Numbered from the stretch's first letter, positions 50,010-64,000 are shown. The stretch is DNA of 64,000 nucleotides from Cruorifilaria tuberocauda (GCA_013365365.1 JABVXU010000297.1:1-64000), one strand, 5' to 3'. Numbers and translations are program-made. Notes: a model not told the origin generated them from the sequence alone.

Positions 50010-51236
50010 TCTGAGGTTTTACATAAGAAATTAGTACTTCAAATTGCCAACAGCTTTCCTTACATGAAGAATATCAATTGGTCCTTTAATTAATATCAGA
50101 TAATTCTCTCATATTTAATTAATAAAGCAAATAACTGTATGCATTAAACAGTAATCGGAACTTCTGCTTACTACCTTAGCTAGCAAAAAATTAATAAATA
50201 TCTGTCTGAATAGAGATTAAGATTAATTCAACTGTCTCTATAATTTGTAAATAAACATCTGAATAGAGCAAAAGAGCTCATTTTCACAATGTACAACAAT
50301 TGCACAAGAGTTTCTTGCTAAGATTTAGCATCTATCTAAATTTCAGTTGAACTCAAATAAATTCTAATATGTTCACTGTTACAACAAAGGAAGCATTTAT
50401 CAAATAACTCTGTCTGGAATTATTTTTATCGAAAATGCTGTATCAAAAAATTTTCACATAATTATTTTTATGCAAAGTTAATAGAAGTGACAATGAGATA
50501 AGAAAAATCAGACTAGGAATATAATATACTATGTTCCAAACTCATGCCAAATAAAAACTTAGCAGCTTATAATTAAATGACTGAAAAAAAGTACTAAAGA
50601 TAGAAATTGCATACAACTGACACGGACAAAAATAACAGTCAGTCAAAATAAAAAAGTACACATAACAGAGAATGAACATATATGAGAGCAATGAAGCTAT
50701 GGTGAAATCAACATGATAATGCTTTATATAACATAAAGAAAAAAAATTAGAGATTTTGATCCAAATTCGAAAAAATTCGGAGAAAAAAACAAGTAAAAAA
50801 GACTGTCTATTCGAAAGAAATAGAAACAGAACAAAAAAGAAAACAGAAACGTTAATTATTTACATCCTGACGTTCCAACAAAAAGTGAAAATTTAAAAGC
50901 ACACCAAAACCGAGAATTCACCAAAGCAAATATAAAGTCTATGAAATATAACATTTTAAAGCTAATTTAAAGTTCTTTTGAATTTAAAAACAAAGCTATA
51001 TGACATAAAAATAACAAATCTAAAAATATTAAAAGCATTTAAATTTTGTAGAATAATGAATGGAAGAATATATTAAAAAAGCCATGACTTATAAGACACT
51101 GAAATGAGAAAGTTTAAATATTCGTTATGATAAAATATAAAATATTCTTACCACCGTTTCAATCAAAAATACACAATGTTACATACCAACCAACAGTTCC
51201 AAATTAAAAATTGAAACAAAAATAAAGCCGTGTCAA
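50010..51236. other. Region between phospholipase D and PRRC1
   Basis: About 1.2 kb, AT-rich, containing the 3' flank of phospholipase D and ending at the PRRC1 acceptor. No coding exon is supported. The spacing is long for a classic nematode operon but does not rule one out. Confidence 0.55.
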
Positions 51237-54200
51237 TCATGTAAAAACCGACGATGGTATAATACCTTCCTTGGATGCCAAGCCCGGTGCAAGATTGACA
51301 TTTGCGAGAAAATGTAACGGAAATTCCACAAGATTACCAGTCAAATCACGAAGATATTCCTCGGCTACTTGTGGCACAGCTTCACTTAGCGGTACTTTTG
51401 CAATATACATTTGTACTTCTACGAAATCTCTCAGCTTATCTGTTGGAATAACATTGAAAACCTGTAAAATTTTAGAATAAACTAATTTCGAACGAATGGA
51501 TGGAGCACTCCAACGTACTATGTTACAATTATTATTACAGTCAGAATTTTCGTGATGAAAATTCGTACTTTTTCAAATATTTCTGTATTCTTTTTCGCGA
51601 TAGCTCCCCAAGTGCCAACGAAAAACGAATCATCAACAGGATCATCCACATCAATTTCCCGTTTCGGTGGTTTTCTTTTTTGCTCCGGCAACAAACCGAG
51701 ATGTTCCTACAGAATTAAATAAATTTACTCCATCCAAACAAAAGTAAACAAACTCCTTTATATCCATCTCTTCAAAAATAAAACTAAGCAAAGGAAAGAC
51801 ATAAATGGTTATGCTATCTCCTATTTTAGTGATAGTATTCCGACAATACAATTATATATTGAAAACTTTGGACATTCATCCGTATAAAGTTATAATAATA
51901 TCCTCATATTTCATATATTTAGAGATCATAAAGAGGTCGAATGGTATTATAAGTGCCAAAAATCAAGCTAGTTTAATAAAATCAAACAAATGAACTTGAT
52001 TACCTTTCAAAATCAGAAAGAACGGGTTTCTTTCATTTTACGGATAAAAAAACTGATAAAATTAATAACTTACCATCATCAGCGCCTTTCGCAAACTGAA
52101 AGCAAATTTACCCGCATCATATGGTTTCCCGTCCATTCGAGATGACACATTTTCGCAATCTTTGACAAGGATACAAACCTGTTAGGAAAAAACAAAGCAT
52201 TATTAGCAAACAAAATCAGTGAAAAATTCGCAATAATTATACCATCAAATTCATTTAGAAAATAGAACATTTTACATAGTTTATTTCAGCGATTAATTAT
52301 ACAAATTTCAGAGTTGTATGGTTATCGCAGCTTGAGCTACAGAATATTTAGGCCATTAAGATAGGATACTGACATCATGTGGTAAATTTACTAAATAATT
52401 GCTTATACGATAATTTCACCAAAGTACCTTAAATCTCTTAATCTTATAGTGTTGTAAAAGTTAATAGACACTTTCAATTGCCTACATTTCTGTCCTCTTA
52501 CTCATGAATACCTTTTTAACGAAGATCAATAAAAAGAGCTTCAATTTAAGCTTGAATTTTCATATGACAGTAGCCTTCACGGACTTAAAAAAACACTTAG
52601 AAGAAGCAAGCGTGATTTTTACTTCTGAATCTCGATTACCAACTTGCGAACGATCGTTTATATTCGCTGATCCAATAATCACATATCGGTCATCAACAAT
52701 CATTAATTTACAGTGGATGTAAATTAGTTCTGTTAGCTAGAAAAGGATTTGTTTACTATAATAAAATTTCAGTGGAATTCAGCAAACTTATTTTGTGGCA
52801 TTTCAAAGCTTTCCTATCAATTTTTATCTTAAAAAGATTTAAAATTACACAGAAAAAAGTAGACGGGCATTATTACTGATTTAATATGACATTAAAGCAT
52901 AGATATGCTTAAGCTACATCGTTTATGTACAGTATCAAAAATTGACCAAAAACAACTGTTTTCCTTTTCAGTACTTCAATCGATTATCTGACAAATGACA
53001 TAAAGTTTCTCTCTTTTATGAAAAGTTCATCCTAACCAATCTTCCAGAAAGCATTTCGTAAGTACGTAAAGAACCAATATGAATATATTCCATTGGATCC
53101 GGTACAAATCTTTTGAGACTTTCGATCAATGAATCTGGTCCTCGACAAAGTGACTTATAGGTCCAATGCAAAACAGCCTGTAATGCTGAAGCACCCGGTG
53201 CACCAATATCACCTTCAAAACCGGGAAGCAGTGGCAGCATTATATATACCCGAAATTTGGCTTTTTCACTGAAATAAATGCACTTCGAACACGATCCCAA
53301 TTTAATAAAAAGCAGTGAGGAAACAGAAAGCTGTCTGATTTGAAGTTTAAAATTAATAAAAAATGAAATATTTGGAGAAATTTTTTATGACGAACCGATG
53401 GGCTCGCTTGATACGCTCGCAAAGTACTTTGCAAATTTCGTTTCCCACATCCGCACTATCAATAATGGAAACGAAAAATTGATTTTCAATATAAATATAA
53501 TGACGAGCATTTGCAATAAGAGAGAGGTATGCCTATAAGATGCAGCTGATACAAAATTTCAGTAATCTGAGCTCATGTATTTGAAAAAAATTTATGCATT
53601 CTCTTATTCATCATGGTATAACATTATAGACTAATCTTCAAACTTTAATTTAAGTTAACAATTTATTACTTTCTCATAAAAATTGTAGAATAAAGTATCA
53701 GTTTATTATAAACAGAACTGGATAGTCCTTACTTTTAGTTTTTGTTAGAAAAAGAGAAAAATCTGCGAAAAGAAAAAATGATACCTGCTGAATGCTATCT
53801 TCTGTAGCATTAATAAGTGATGACCATCTAGAAACTGAACGTAAAATTTGCACATCAGCTGTACTACTATATGTTTGCAAGAAACGTGGTACTTTAATAC
53901 TGTCATAACATTTGGGTAACAAAAACGGATATTCCTTCAACTCTTTCGACTTTTCAGTCTGTAAACTATATTTTAGATGTTCAAACATTTTTAAATCTGA
54001 TGTCGCAAAGAAATTAAAAATAAAACATCTAATTGACCGACAAGTCAATACTTAACAGTAGGGAAGAAAGACACCTTAGTTGCATTCCATCGTTGAATAA
54101 AGTGTCGAGCGATATCACGTGCAGCACTGCCATATGTACATGCATGAATATCATGCCAAGGCATCCGTGGAGTCATATTTCTGTCAATAAAATCTGAAAA

Positions 54201-57200
54201 ATAATACATTTATGATAATGCATATGATGTCTTTAAACTAAAATTAAATCTGAGCCAAATGAATTTGTCATATGATAATTCAGCAACTAATTAATTGTTA
54301 AGTAAATCAGTGTAATGCGTTTATTAATCCAATGATTGCTCAGTTAGCTAACGATTTAATAACTGAGAACAACTAGTTAATGATTCAACAGTATATCAAT
54401 TCTTAAGTATCCAGCAATGTATCAATTTCCGAACTGTTTACATTACAGCAAGTTATATTTGACTTCCTAACGAATTAAATCAATTAACTTTAGATTTTTT
54501 TGAAATGATCTTATAAATTTCAAACAATTAATTTCACAAATCTTCCAAATTAAATTTTTGAATCTAACAAAAAGACTAGAACAGAAGTCCAATTTAAACA
54601 TTGCGTCGTTGTAATTGTTTGCTTTGATTTGAGTTACTAAACACCGTCGAGATATACTCCAGCTGAGTGAGGATTAAGCTTCTGCTGGTCGTACAAGTCA
54701 AGGTCAATGTTTTGTTTACAATTAGCTAAGAAGGTAATCTTGTCGTATTTGGTAAGATAACGCCTATCATAAAAAAGAGAGCACAAAGGAACTCTTGTAA
54801 AATGGTGAACGGATACGCCATGAAGATTAGAAGATTATGAGTTACTTGAAACAATTGAAATGAGAATTGTGTAATTGGCAAATTCTCCATCATCCCTTAG
54901 AGATGATAATGAAACTATGGTTGACCTTCAGTCATCTCTTGAAAATGAAGATGAAATAAAAAAATAATATGACAATGAATTGAGATAAAACAAACCATAC
55001 GATCTACCTTAAGCACATCCACACAAAGACTTCACAATTTCATCATTTACGAATTTAACACTCCTTCACGATTGTAATCTATCACAACTATAGCAACTTA
55101 AGCAGTGAATTAATTCGGCACTCGCATTTATGAATCATTATCACAAGATTCATTTACAGTTAATTTCAGCGCATAGCTATATAATACTAAAATATGAAGC
55201 TAAGTTTGGATTTGTTATACTTTCTGAAGTATTTATATGAATAAGAAATAAGTGTAAACTTTAACCTTTGAAGTAATTGTTTTAAACATAATAAAATATC
55301 AACATACCGTGAAATGGCATATCGAGTTCAATGAAATCTTTATGAATGAAATTTGCATAATCTTTTCCAATCCACAGTTTCCCAGCACCGGTCATATGTT
55401 CTTCCAAAGCACGAATTTTTTCGTCTTGATCGCGCAGTTCCATGTATCTGTAAATTTTATCGTTGCGCGTAATTTCTCATTGATAAACTTATAATCGGCT
55501 AAAATTTTCAGGAAATGATTTCCGTTTCAAAACTTCCATAGTTTGAACAATGAGAGAAAATGTTAATCTTCGGATACATTCAAGATGTCTTAAAACAACC
55601 TTAAAAATTACTTTAGATCATATCGAGTTGTTTCCTGCTTAACTTTTTGCCAGTGCCTTCTGGCTAATGATGGTTTTAAACTATGTGCTACTTTTGACAA
55701 TATCCTTCGTTGTCGTGGAGGCGTTGATTTTTTCTCAGCAATATGCTTCGCCTCTTCTGCTTTTCCACTGTGCACAAAAGCCTGAGGAAAAAGAAAACTT
55801 CACCTCTATATTCCATCATATATATATACGAGCGATTAAAAGTAAGCTTCAAGGTAAGCTGCATAATTTAAGTGAAGTGTTTACTTATATGCAACATTAA
55901 AAATAATGCTTGCTCTCTTCAAGTGATACTTAATGTCGAAAACGCAAAAAATTAAACTAATAATTACGTCCCTTTTTTACATCTTGCGTGAGATATCTAA
56001 CTATTAAGTTTATGCGATAATAAAACATATGCAAAGTGAGACTACGTATTAAAATAGAAACAATCAATACTATTCCTCGAAACTTGAAATTAAAATATTC
56101 CCATTAAAATACCTTATATTTATTCATAGCGTCATGTAAATCCATTCTTTCAGCATTAACATTCAGCATTTCAATGGGTGGTGTCGTAGGTATCGATTTT
56201 GACCTCCTTATCACAGTCTGCGTATGTTTAACTACTGATAAAAGAACATTGTGTTCTGATAACTTTTGTGACACTGCAAGATATTCTAAATTAATCTTGT
56301 CTCTGTTGATAATCATTCATTTAACCAAAACTTACATTAGTTTATCGTCACCATTCTATTAATTTTGTTCGACTTGCGAAAAAGTAATTTGCGCTAACAT
56401 AGTCTGCTGCGAAGAAGAAAGCTAGAGTTGAATTACCGTTAGTTACGCTTAATCAGCAATATAAATATCAAAAATTTCTATTGACAAAATGCGCCTAATA
56501 ATTTTGAGATTTTGATGATTATATTGAGAGCATGAAAATCTTGAAAAACTAAGCACAAATTAATGAAAAAATTTTACAAGTAAACAAAATTGCACGAACT
56601 AATAGTGAAAGAATTGCATGCATAGCAAATCACGCAAAAAATCTACCAAGCATATTGAACACTGAAACGAAATATGTATCGCAAAAAATATCACTAAATT
56701 TTACACATGCAGCAGAAATTGAAATTAAAATAAAGTAAAAGAAGCATCAAAAATAGATAAAAGGAAGTAATGAATGAAAATGCATGGAGGTAGGTGTAAG
56801 GAAGTAATGAAAAAGGAGGAATCAGGCCTTCATTTCGCTAACTGTTTTGTTTCATTCATTTCCCTTTGGCGCAAAATAATCCACGTACCTTCATTATTTT
56901 GGCCTTTTTTAGGCTGTTTTCGTTTAGAAAAAGTTGAATATCTCTGCACAATCTCTGACTTTGTTTTTTTGTCAGTTCTAACTTTTTCTTTTCCTAACTT
57001 GCCCGACTTATCAACTTCGTCGTACTCGTCACTTTTTCTTGTCACTTCTTCACCTTCTTCCAATCCAATGGGTGAAAGCATTCCAGCTGCTGCTACAATC
57101 TGCTGAACACCTTTAATCTAGAATATAAATTCATTTTCTTTTCAGTAAATTAACTTAAAGTTAAATTGCTAGTCTTGACGCGTTATGCATTCTCATTCAA

Positions 57201-60200
57201 TTACCTGAACAACATTAAAGCCACAGGATATGGGATGTTGACAGCGTTTGCTCAAGATCTCAGAAACTTCACATTGCTAAGCAGTAGTGATTCATTCGGT
57301 TCTTGCTAGCGATTTTAGTTTACAGTTGCCTTACCAAGTCAAAGGGTTCTCTGGATCATTTTAATATTTCTCCAGAATTATACGCAGCATTTTTTAATTA
57401 TAATAAAAGAAAAACTGATTTAAAACAAAGCAAACCACGGAAAAGTCATTTTGCTGTCCGGAAATTTTCACTGAACCACAATCAGCCAACTTATGGCGGC
57501 AGTCATCCCAACGACCGAAACATAAATCGACACCGCCGACAAATGCTATCAGCTGGTCAATAACGATTAGTTTTTCATGATGAGCCCAGAAAAATGTACC
57601 CGATGAAAGATAATGATCCGGATGACGAAGCACCTAAATACTAAAATAGTAAAAATGATTTTTTTACGGCTAAATCTTTCTAAAGGTATCTTAACGACTG
57701 ATGGGTGCTTTTTACTTCCATTTTTCAGGTATGGAGTGAAACATGAAATAGACTGAATGATATCCATCATAAATTGGCATTTAACAAACGCCTAAAACTA
57801 TTTAACGATTTCCTTAAATAAAACGGTTAATTATATGCCTTAATATTTTCATGAAGCGTTTGCAGAGTCCGTTTGGTGTATATGCTATTAATCCCAAGGG
57901 CCATTTCCATCTCCTTGTAGAGGAGAACAAATATCCTAACTCCTTGTTCTGCCTTCCTCTGAAATTACAACAGTCACATAAATCTAACTAAAAAATTACT
58001 GCGCAGTAGCAAAGACCAAAACAAAAAATATTTTTCTTTTACCATCACGTGAATAATAATATAGTTCAGATTCAGCAAACTGAAACCATTTAATGCACCT
58101 TCAACATATTTCTGAAACTTCAATTAAAAGTGAACATCATACAAACCAACTCTCAAAATTTCATCAAGTCTCCAGCGGTTTCCTTCCACTGGCGGTCTTT
58201 TCATAAAAATTTCTGGAGATAGCCACCAGCCTGCAATGAAAATTTCCTCACGTGCTAATTCCATCATATTCGCTGCATGCTCCATGAACGATCGCCCATC
58301 CACAAACCTATAATAAAAAGAAATATTACTTAAAACAATTCTATTAATAATTATTCAATAATTAGTGGTAAATTTTATTTATTGACATAAAAAGAGGAAT
58401 CTCGACGAACCATTGAACACTCTGTGCACGTCGCACAGGAAACGTTGACCCGTAAGGATGATTTTCTAGCCAGACTCTTCCGACACTATTCATTGATTCC
58501 AATATTGCTGCCTTCCACTGTATTGCATCTAGCGGTGTTCGACATTTCAGTATCAATACACTAGATTGAAATACGAAATTAAATTGGATAAAACAAAAAA
58601 CAACATTAGCATTTAGCTTTTAACCACATCACGAATAAGTCAGGGAACTTACTGTTGCTGATTGCTGATAACCAAACCACTCGGCATTCCATCTGCTTCG
58701 CTACTACCAACAGAAACATCGAAATCGCGATCAAATAAAAGAACAAAACGCATTTGTTCAGTTCTTGGATTCATATAACAAACAGATGAATCCTGAACTA
58801 ACTGTGATTTTGTAAAGAATATAGGTAATAAATCTTTCTCATTTTATTTTTCTTCTTTAAAAATAAAAAAGAAAGTGAAGATAATTATGAAGTTACTTTT
58901 AAAATAAGCCACCGTTTTGACCATATCATACAATAACGAACACAACATTGCTTCCAACCGATAAAAACTCTACCACCACCAGGACGCTTTTTTACGAAAC
59001 CTTCACAGTATTTACCACCTAGTTCAGTTATGAATGAAAAGCGCGACACTTCCAAAAATTCTGCCTGTCAAAAAATTTAATGAGACACATTACAATATAT
59101 CTCTGCTGATCCAATAATGTATTACGCTTATAGATTCGATTAAAATAGCTCAGTGTTATTAAAGCTTGAAATTAAAAAATACAGATTTCCAGACCTTTGT
59201 AAAAAAAGAGCGATTGGAAATCTTGAGACACTATTGAATGTATGTCTCTACGTTCCAAACAAAAAAATTGTATTAATATAAAGTTATAACGATATTTGAA
59301 GCAAAAGATGGATAAAAATATCGAAGTCAAACTCTGATTTTCACAGTATATATTTTTTTGATAAACTTACTGTTTCATGGTGATTTCTATTCACAGGTAT
59401 ATGCAGTACTGCCTGAAGCCACTTTTCCAATCTTTGCTAAAAAGTGACAGCATAAGTTCTAGAATAATGAAAGAGATAGAAAATTTTCACCATATTACCG
59501 AATCGTTAACAAACTTTAATATCAATTTATTCTGATTATTAGAAGGGTTGAAACAAAAAGCACAAACAGCTGAAATAGAAAACGACCAGAAAGAAGTTCG
59601 CGATTGCCAGTTTTTTTCGGACATGCGTTAAGTGAATACGCAACTGATCTGATATTATTAGTAAAATTACAAAAGATTTTCTATAAAAAAAAAAAATAAT
59701 CGAAACAGAAGAATCAAGTATGTAATCGGCAATAATGAATCCGCTGCTAACATACTCGACGTTCGTTTGGATCAATTATCGCATCCGGAACGAAACCAAG
59801 CGATGGCAGTTGATGTCGCTTTATTTCGCTTAATGGTAAATTCCTTCGTTCCAAAAGATCCGTAGTTGTTGACAGGAATACTAAATTCAAATTTGGCAAA
59901 AACTATAAGTAAGCAATAGAATCGGATATATATCTAATTTATAATTACCACCACAATTATTTTTCAATGGTTTAGCGAAATATTTTCTTTAGCAAACATC
60001 GGATTTCATGATTCTAAGAAAGAATATACGAATCGTGTTATCAAATCATTTTCTCCCCTTTATTTGATATTAGAATTATAGCGCATATATATTGTAAATT
60101 TTGATGATTTTTCAATTTTATAACTCGAAATCGAATTTAATCTCTAGCTAAATTCAATTTTGAGTAATAAGACAACCAGGTGAAGTGAACATGAACAGTG

Positions 60201-62508
60201 TTGTTAAAAGTGAACTTAAATGAACCATTTGGAGTAGAAACTGCAGCAGTTTCGATGGAATCAGTAATAGCTGGTTGCTGCTCAACCTTAGTCTTTTTTT
60301 CCGTAGTATCATTTTCATACATAATATCAAGATCGCCAGACCTATTCAAATCATAGACCTAAAATGAATTTATATAAAAAACTTGTTACAAAGAGATATT
60401 AAAATTAAACTTCTTCAATTTTACAAATAACCTTTTGGTCCCTAGGTGCCTTTTGATACGGACAATCATTTTTGTGATCCGGTATTATATCGATGCCAAC
60501 CGACTCAAGTGCATCATCGATGACTCCCTGTGCTCTGCAATACTTGATATCATGAAAATTCATAATAAGGTGTATCTTGAACAAAATAAGCACAATAAAC
60601 GAAATGAGGACATTTTAAACACAGACATGCAGGGTTTTGTTTATCGTCATCAGTCGCTAGAATTTAGATTTCCTGATAATTTTGATGCATTCACGCCAAC
60701 AACAAATAGAAAACTTGGAAAAACTGGAAAATAATTTTTCTCAAACTCCTTTAACTTGATCAAAACTTCACTAAGATTTCACATGCAGGAAAAAAAAACA
60801 TGCATGAAAAGGATACGAGACTGAATAGTAAAACACATTTACAATAGAAAAACACAGTAAAAACATTATCATGAATAATTACAATTCCTTTCCATATCGT
60901 AGCCTGGATTAATAATTTCATCCGTATTATTATTACTGATAAAGAATACTGGAATACATGATATCTCAAATAGGTTCTTAACTCAAAATCTGTGTTCATT
61001 AGCAGTAATAACTTTTTAATTAAAAAAATTATGGACTGTACTGTCATAATGCGAAAAAACTACTGCATAAGACAGGCTAAAATGTATGAAATCAAAAGAA
61101 TAATAAAGGCGTCGCTATGCGTGTATTCCGAATCAGGTTATTATACAATGAAAATTGAGAATATATTTTGAAACCACTTTCAATGCGATTTTGACTTTTA
61201 TTCGTTCCCGATTTGGATCTCTTATTCAATCCTTTTTTAATTAAAAACAGTAATAGGACTATACAACAAGAGAGATTTCAAACATCTGTTAAGATCAATT
61301 CAAAAGTCAACTGCGCAAAGCAAATCACAATAATTGATACATCTACTGCAAATCATTCATTATCTAAACGAAAACAAGTTTTGTAAGTAACTACCTGAAG
61401 AGAAAAAGAAACTCACCTCCTAACTGGAGCTCGTATTCGTTCTGCAGCACGATGCGTAAGTAACCGAGCAGCAAGTACAGCAAAATCTTTATTTTGCTTA
61501 ACAACTGTCCACCGAAACGGCCCATGTTCCAATTCAATCACATACCTAATGAAAAAGTTATTTTTCGTCATGATGCTTACCTCAATCTAGTTCAATTATA
61601 GTGTTATTAAATGCGTTAAAACACATTCAAAACTCTTTTCAATACTAAGTTCATATAAATGTAAACCAGATACAGATGAGAAAACTTATTAACAAGTGTC
61701 AATAATGTTGATAAAATCAAGATTTCCAATGGTATAGCTAACACTCTTTGAAATGTTCATTTATTTATTCTAATGCTTGCAGTACGAGTATCCATTAGTC
61801 ATATGTCAACGAAGCTAATATATATCTTTCACGGTGGGAATGAAACAAAATGTGATAAACGATCAAATAGAATAATGAATTCTTTTTTAATGAACTGCAA
61901 AGCTAGAATGAAATGAATTATCCGCTCAATAAAAAAATATGCTCCATTTACATTACTAAAATTGAAATCTTACAAATAAGCATTTATAAGATGTAATCTG
62001 GATTGGTTATCTCGTTTTACATCGGTTATTTGAGCTTTTACTGGAAGACCGGGAATCCAGTAGCCACGGCGTCGTGCTTGATCTTGAGTGTCATATGTTG
62101 ATAGATAGGGTACAATACCGACTGAAAAATATTAAAGCAGTCAAAATCCACTGTATTAAATGTATTTTAGTTATAAAAGTTTACAAGGTTTAAAAAAAAT
62201 TATTTAATTGAAGCAAAATAAAGTGATTGTTAAATTATTTCATAGGACAATCAAAGTAATTCAGTAGTTAGTAAAAATAAAAGGGATCGATACACTTCAC
62301 TGAATCTATCTTCCATAGTTTATATTTTAATCAGCTTTTCCACTATTTGTTTGCCGTGTGCATTTCATAATATCATCAAATAAGATCTAACATTATAAAT
62401 ATTTATATAAAAACCTTTATAACTAGGTGAGCCAGGTAATGCTTCATAAAGCCGAGCTACAATACAATCACAAGCAAAATCATCGAAATCTCCATTATCG
62501 CTTTCCAT
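51237..62508 (-). CDS. pld1: Phospholipase D (PX-PH-HKD type)
   Basis: Hydrolyses phosphatidylcholine to phosphatidic acid and choline at membranes, downstream of ARF, Rho and PKC signals. Twenty-six exons keep one frame for 1251 residues. Their upper limits are 62508, 62121, 61545, 60534, 60358, 59880, 59436, 59064, 58801, 58560, 58307, 57958, 57633, 57276, 57117, 56273, 55781, 55447, 54193, 53958, 53532, 53268, 52736, 52178, 51706 and 51461. The start is [18 protein letters not shown] domain ([20 protein letters not shown]) and a PH domain (WSKRWLILK to [15 protein letters not shown]) come first. HKD motif 1 is [12 protein letters not shown] (57436-57633) and motif 2 is [20 protein letters not shown] (52623-52736). 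Between them lie a variable loop (56113-57276), the MPWHDI block and YIYIENQF. The protein ends [10 protein letters not shown], like human EAIVPMEVWT. One intron appears to start GC. Confidence 0.95.
57205..57276 (-). CDS. pld1: 24-codon exon in the phospholipase D loop, possibly optional
   Basis: An acceptor GCTTAG and donor GTAATT flank exactly 72 bases, open in phase 0 on both sides. The reading begins [20 protein letters not shown] and ends NVVQ. It lies directly after HKD motif 1, in the loop region whose length varies among PLD1 isoforms. Skipping it would keep frame. Confidence 0.6.
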
Positions 62509-64000
62509 TCAAGATAATGTGAATTGTGCACAGGAATGTGACAGTTCAAGATGTAATCGTTTAAGTTTGATGGGACATCGGAAATAATGATAACAGTTAT
62601 CTGGATCGGAGCCAGCAACAGTCATTCAACAGTAAATATGGACACTTAATATAGCGATTTAATGCGAATAATAAAAATAGCAAAAACAACAATACGCATT
62701 CGGTTGGCACACGAAATCAACTTTTGCAAGTAATTTATTCATCCAATTTTGGTCTATTAATTATTACATATATTAACTAATCATTAATTTATTTGTTAAC
62801 TTTAATGTCATGTATGGTCTTCATTCAACAGGATTTTTTTTTGATTCGATTCAAATTAGATATTACCATCCTCTTCTTTTATGCTTAATTTAAATTAATT
62901 TGGAATTAATCAGAACATACTCGAATAATCTAATGGATAATTAAAATAAACAAAAAAGAAATATATAGAAAATATATAAAACAAATTAAATACACATGAA
63001 CTATAATTAAAATAAATTTCAGTGAATTAATTTTCTTTTGCAAGAAAAACATCACTTCAAATAAGTACATTTAGACAATTAAATAGAATAATAATATTAT
63101 ATAATTTAAAACATCAAGTCATACAGTCCAATTATTATGATTTCACAGTTTCTTACTGGTTAATACACATAGTTCCTTACCGTACCAATGAAATGAATTT
63201 GGTAATTATCATATCATTTATCAGTCAAAGCTTTTTAAATATTTCTTCATTCTCATGCCATCTTCTCTCGCAATCTTTATCAAAATTTCACATATCTTAT
63301 TTTCTCTAGCTGATTACATATAGCTTCTCTGGTAAATCTTATCAATCCCTAGTACTCTCAAACTACCGCAATACCTCACCAGTAGCAACTTTTGCTATTT
63401 TTTTTTCTTTATGTTATATGTTTTATGAGCCATGCAACGAATATGCAAAACATTGTATTCCTTTACAAATATAATGAATGTGGGAAATTCGTAAAAGTAA
63501 TTAACGTAAAAGTAATAGTAATTCCATGAAAACTGCTTTTATTTATAAATTTTCAATTTAATTTTAATCATTTGGATAATTGGTTTAAATTTTAATTATC
63601 AGACAAAGTTAACATATTTCTCGATCATGCAATTCTCACTCTCCATTTGATCAGTTTTAAAATACCATCATAAAACTCATATTTCTAAGCGTAAAAATTA
63701 TTCCATAAGAATCAAATCAAAGTAATTGGTTGGTTCCTAGGCGTTTTTTGGTTTTACAGACGGAAAATAACTGGTTTTCTGTTGAAATAAAAAAACAAGT
63801 TAACTTAATGCTACACAAATTGGTTTAACTTGACTCTTTTTCTCATATGCATTTTTACTTTTCTTTTTCAATGCTATATGAATAGATTTGAAGTTATGAA
63901 TATTAATTTAATTGCTATAATATTTGATTTCAATACGAAATAAAAATGATCAGTCTTAATTTTAGTTATACTTTGAAAAATAACAAAGTGAATTGAATGT
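62509..64000. other. Upstream flank of phospholipase D, no supported gene
   Basis: AT-rich sequence with no open frame worth calling. On the minus strand it would hold the 5' UTR, trans-splice site and promoter of phospholipase D, but I recognise no motif. Confidence 0.6.

Noticed and set aside
56774..57106. 110-codon plus-strand open frame
   Set aside because: Shadow of the phospholipase D loop exon 56889-57117 on the minus strand.
60177..60225. Longer version of phospholipase D exon 5 ending HVHFT
   Set aside because: Its donor leaves phase 2, but the next exon needs phase 1; the donor at 60226 (AATG|GTTCAT) fits.
1..64000. Bacterial (Wolbachia) insertions
   Set aside because: Filarial genomes can carry them, but I saw no long uninterrupted frame with bacterial-like proteins in the window.
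1..64000. tRNA, rRNA or CRISPR loci
   Set aside because: No cloverleaf with the conserved B-box pattern, no rRNA-like block and no regularly spaced repeats with unique spacers were recognised by eye.

Overview
The window looks like nuclear DNA of a parasitic nematode, most likely a filarial worm (Onchocercidae). Base composition is strongly AT-rich. Genes are broken by many introns of about 80-600 bp that begin GT and end in TTTCAG-like acceptors. Several genes have a bare acceptor a few bases upstream of the start codon, as expected for spliced-leader trans-splicing. I saw no operator, Shine-Dalgarno site, CRISPR array, rRNA, tRNA or recognisable intact transposon.

I rebuilt nine genes exon by exon, and each rebuilt coding sequence keeps one open frame. 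Plus strand: an unrecognised 532-residue protein (3008-6345), perhaps with a LOTUS-like winged helix; elongation factor ELOF1 (8486-9411, 83 aa); eIF3 subunit G (31746-33849, 288 aa); ARL2 small GTPase (34218-35709, 184 aa); and an NBR1-like autophagy receptor (37527-41166, 440 aa). Minus strand: glycogen debranching enzyme AGL (10879-23620, 31 exons, 1513 aa, possibly more 5' exons out to 30379); a Single-minded-type bHLH-PAS transcription factor (42055-45308, 374 aa); a PRRC1 homologue (47064-50009, 411 aa); and phospholipase D (51237-62508, 26 exons, 1251 aa).

Layout: 1-3 kb is AT-rich flank; 3-9.4 kb holds two plus-strand genes; 10.9-23.6 kb is AGL; 24-31 kb is repeat-bearing DNA with candidate AGL 5' exons and a cluster of AGGTCA-type half sites; 31.7-35.7 kb is a probable two-gene operon (eif3g-arl2); 37.5-41.2 kb is the NBR1-like gene; 42-62.5 kb is a run of three minus-strand genes. 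The last 1.5 kb is the upstream flank of phospholipase D.

These are mostly housekeeping functions (transcription elongation, translation initiation, tubulin-cofactor/ciliary GTPase, glycogen breakdown, lipid signalling, ER-exit membrane traffic) plus one developmental regulator. The most interesting points are the NBR1-like gene, whose last intron has two acceptors arranged so that the stop codon of one isoform is the splice acceptor of the other; a decayed tandem copy of a candidate AGL exon; a triplicated splice donor in AGL; and a probable GC-AG intron in phospholipase D. Splice coordinates were assigned by eye from GT/AG sites, reading frame and family similarity, and may be off by a base or use a different neighbouring site.
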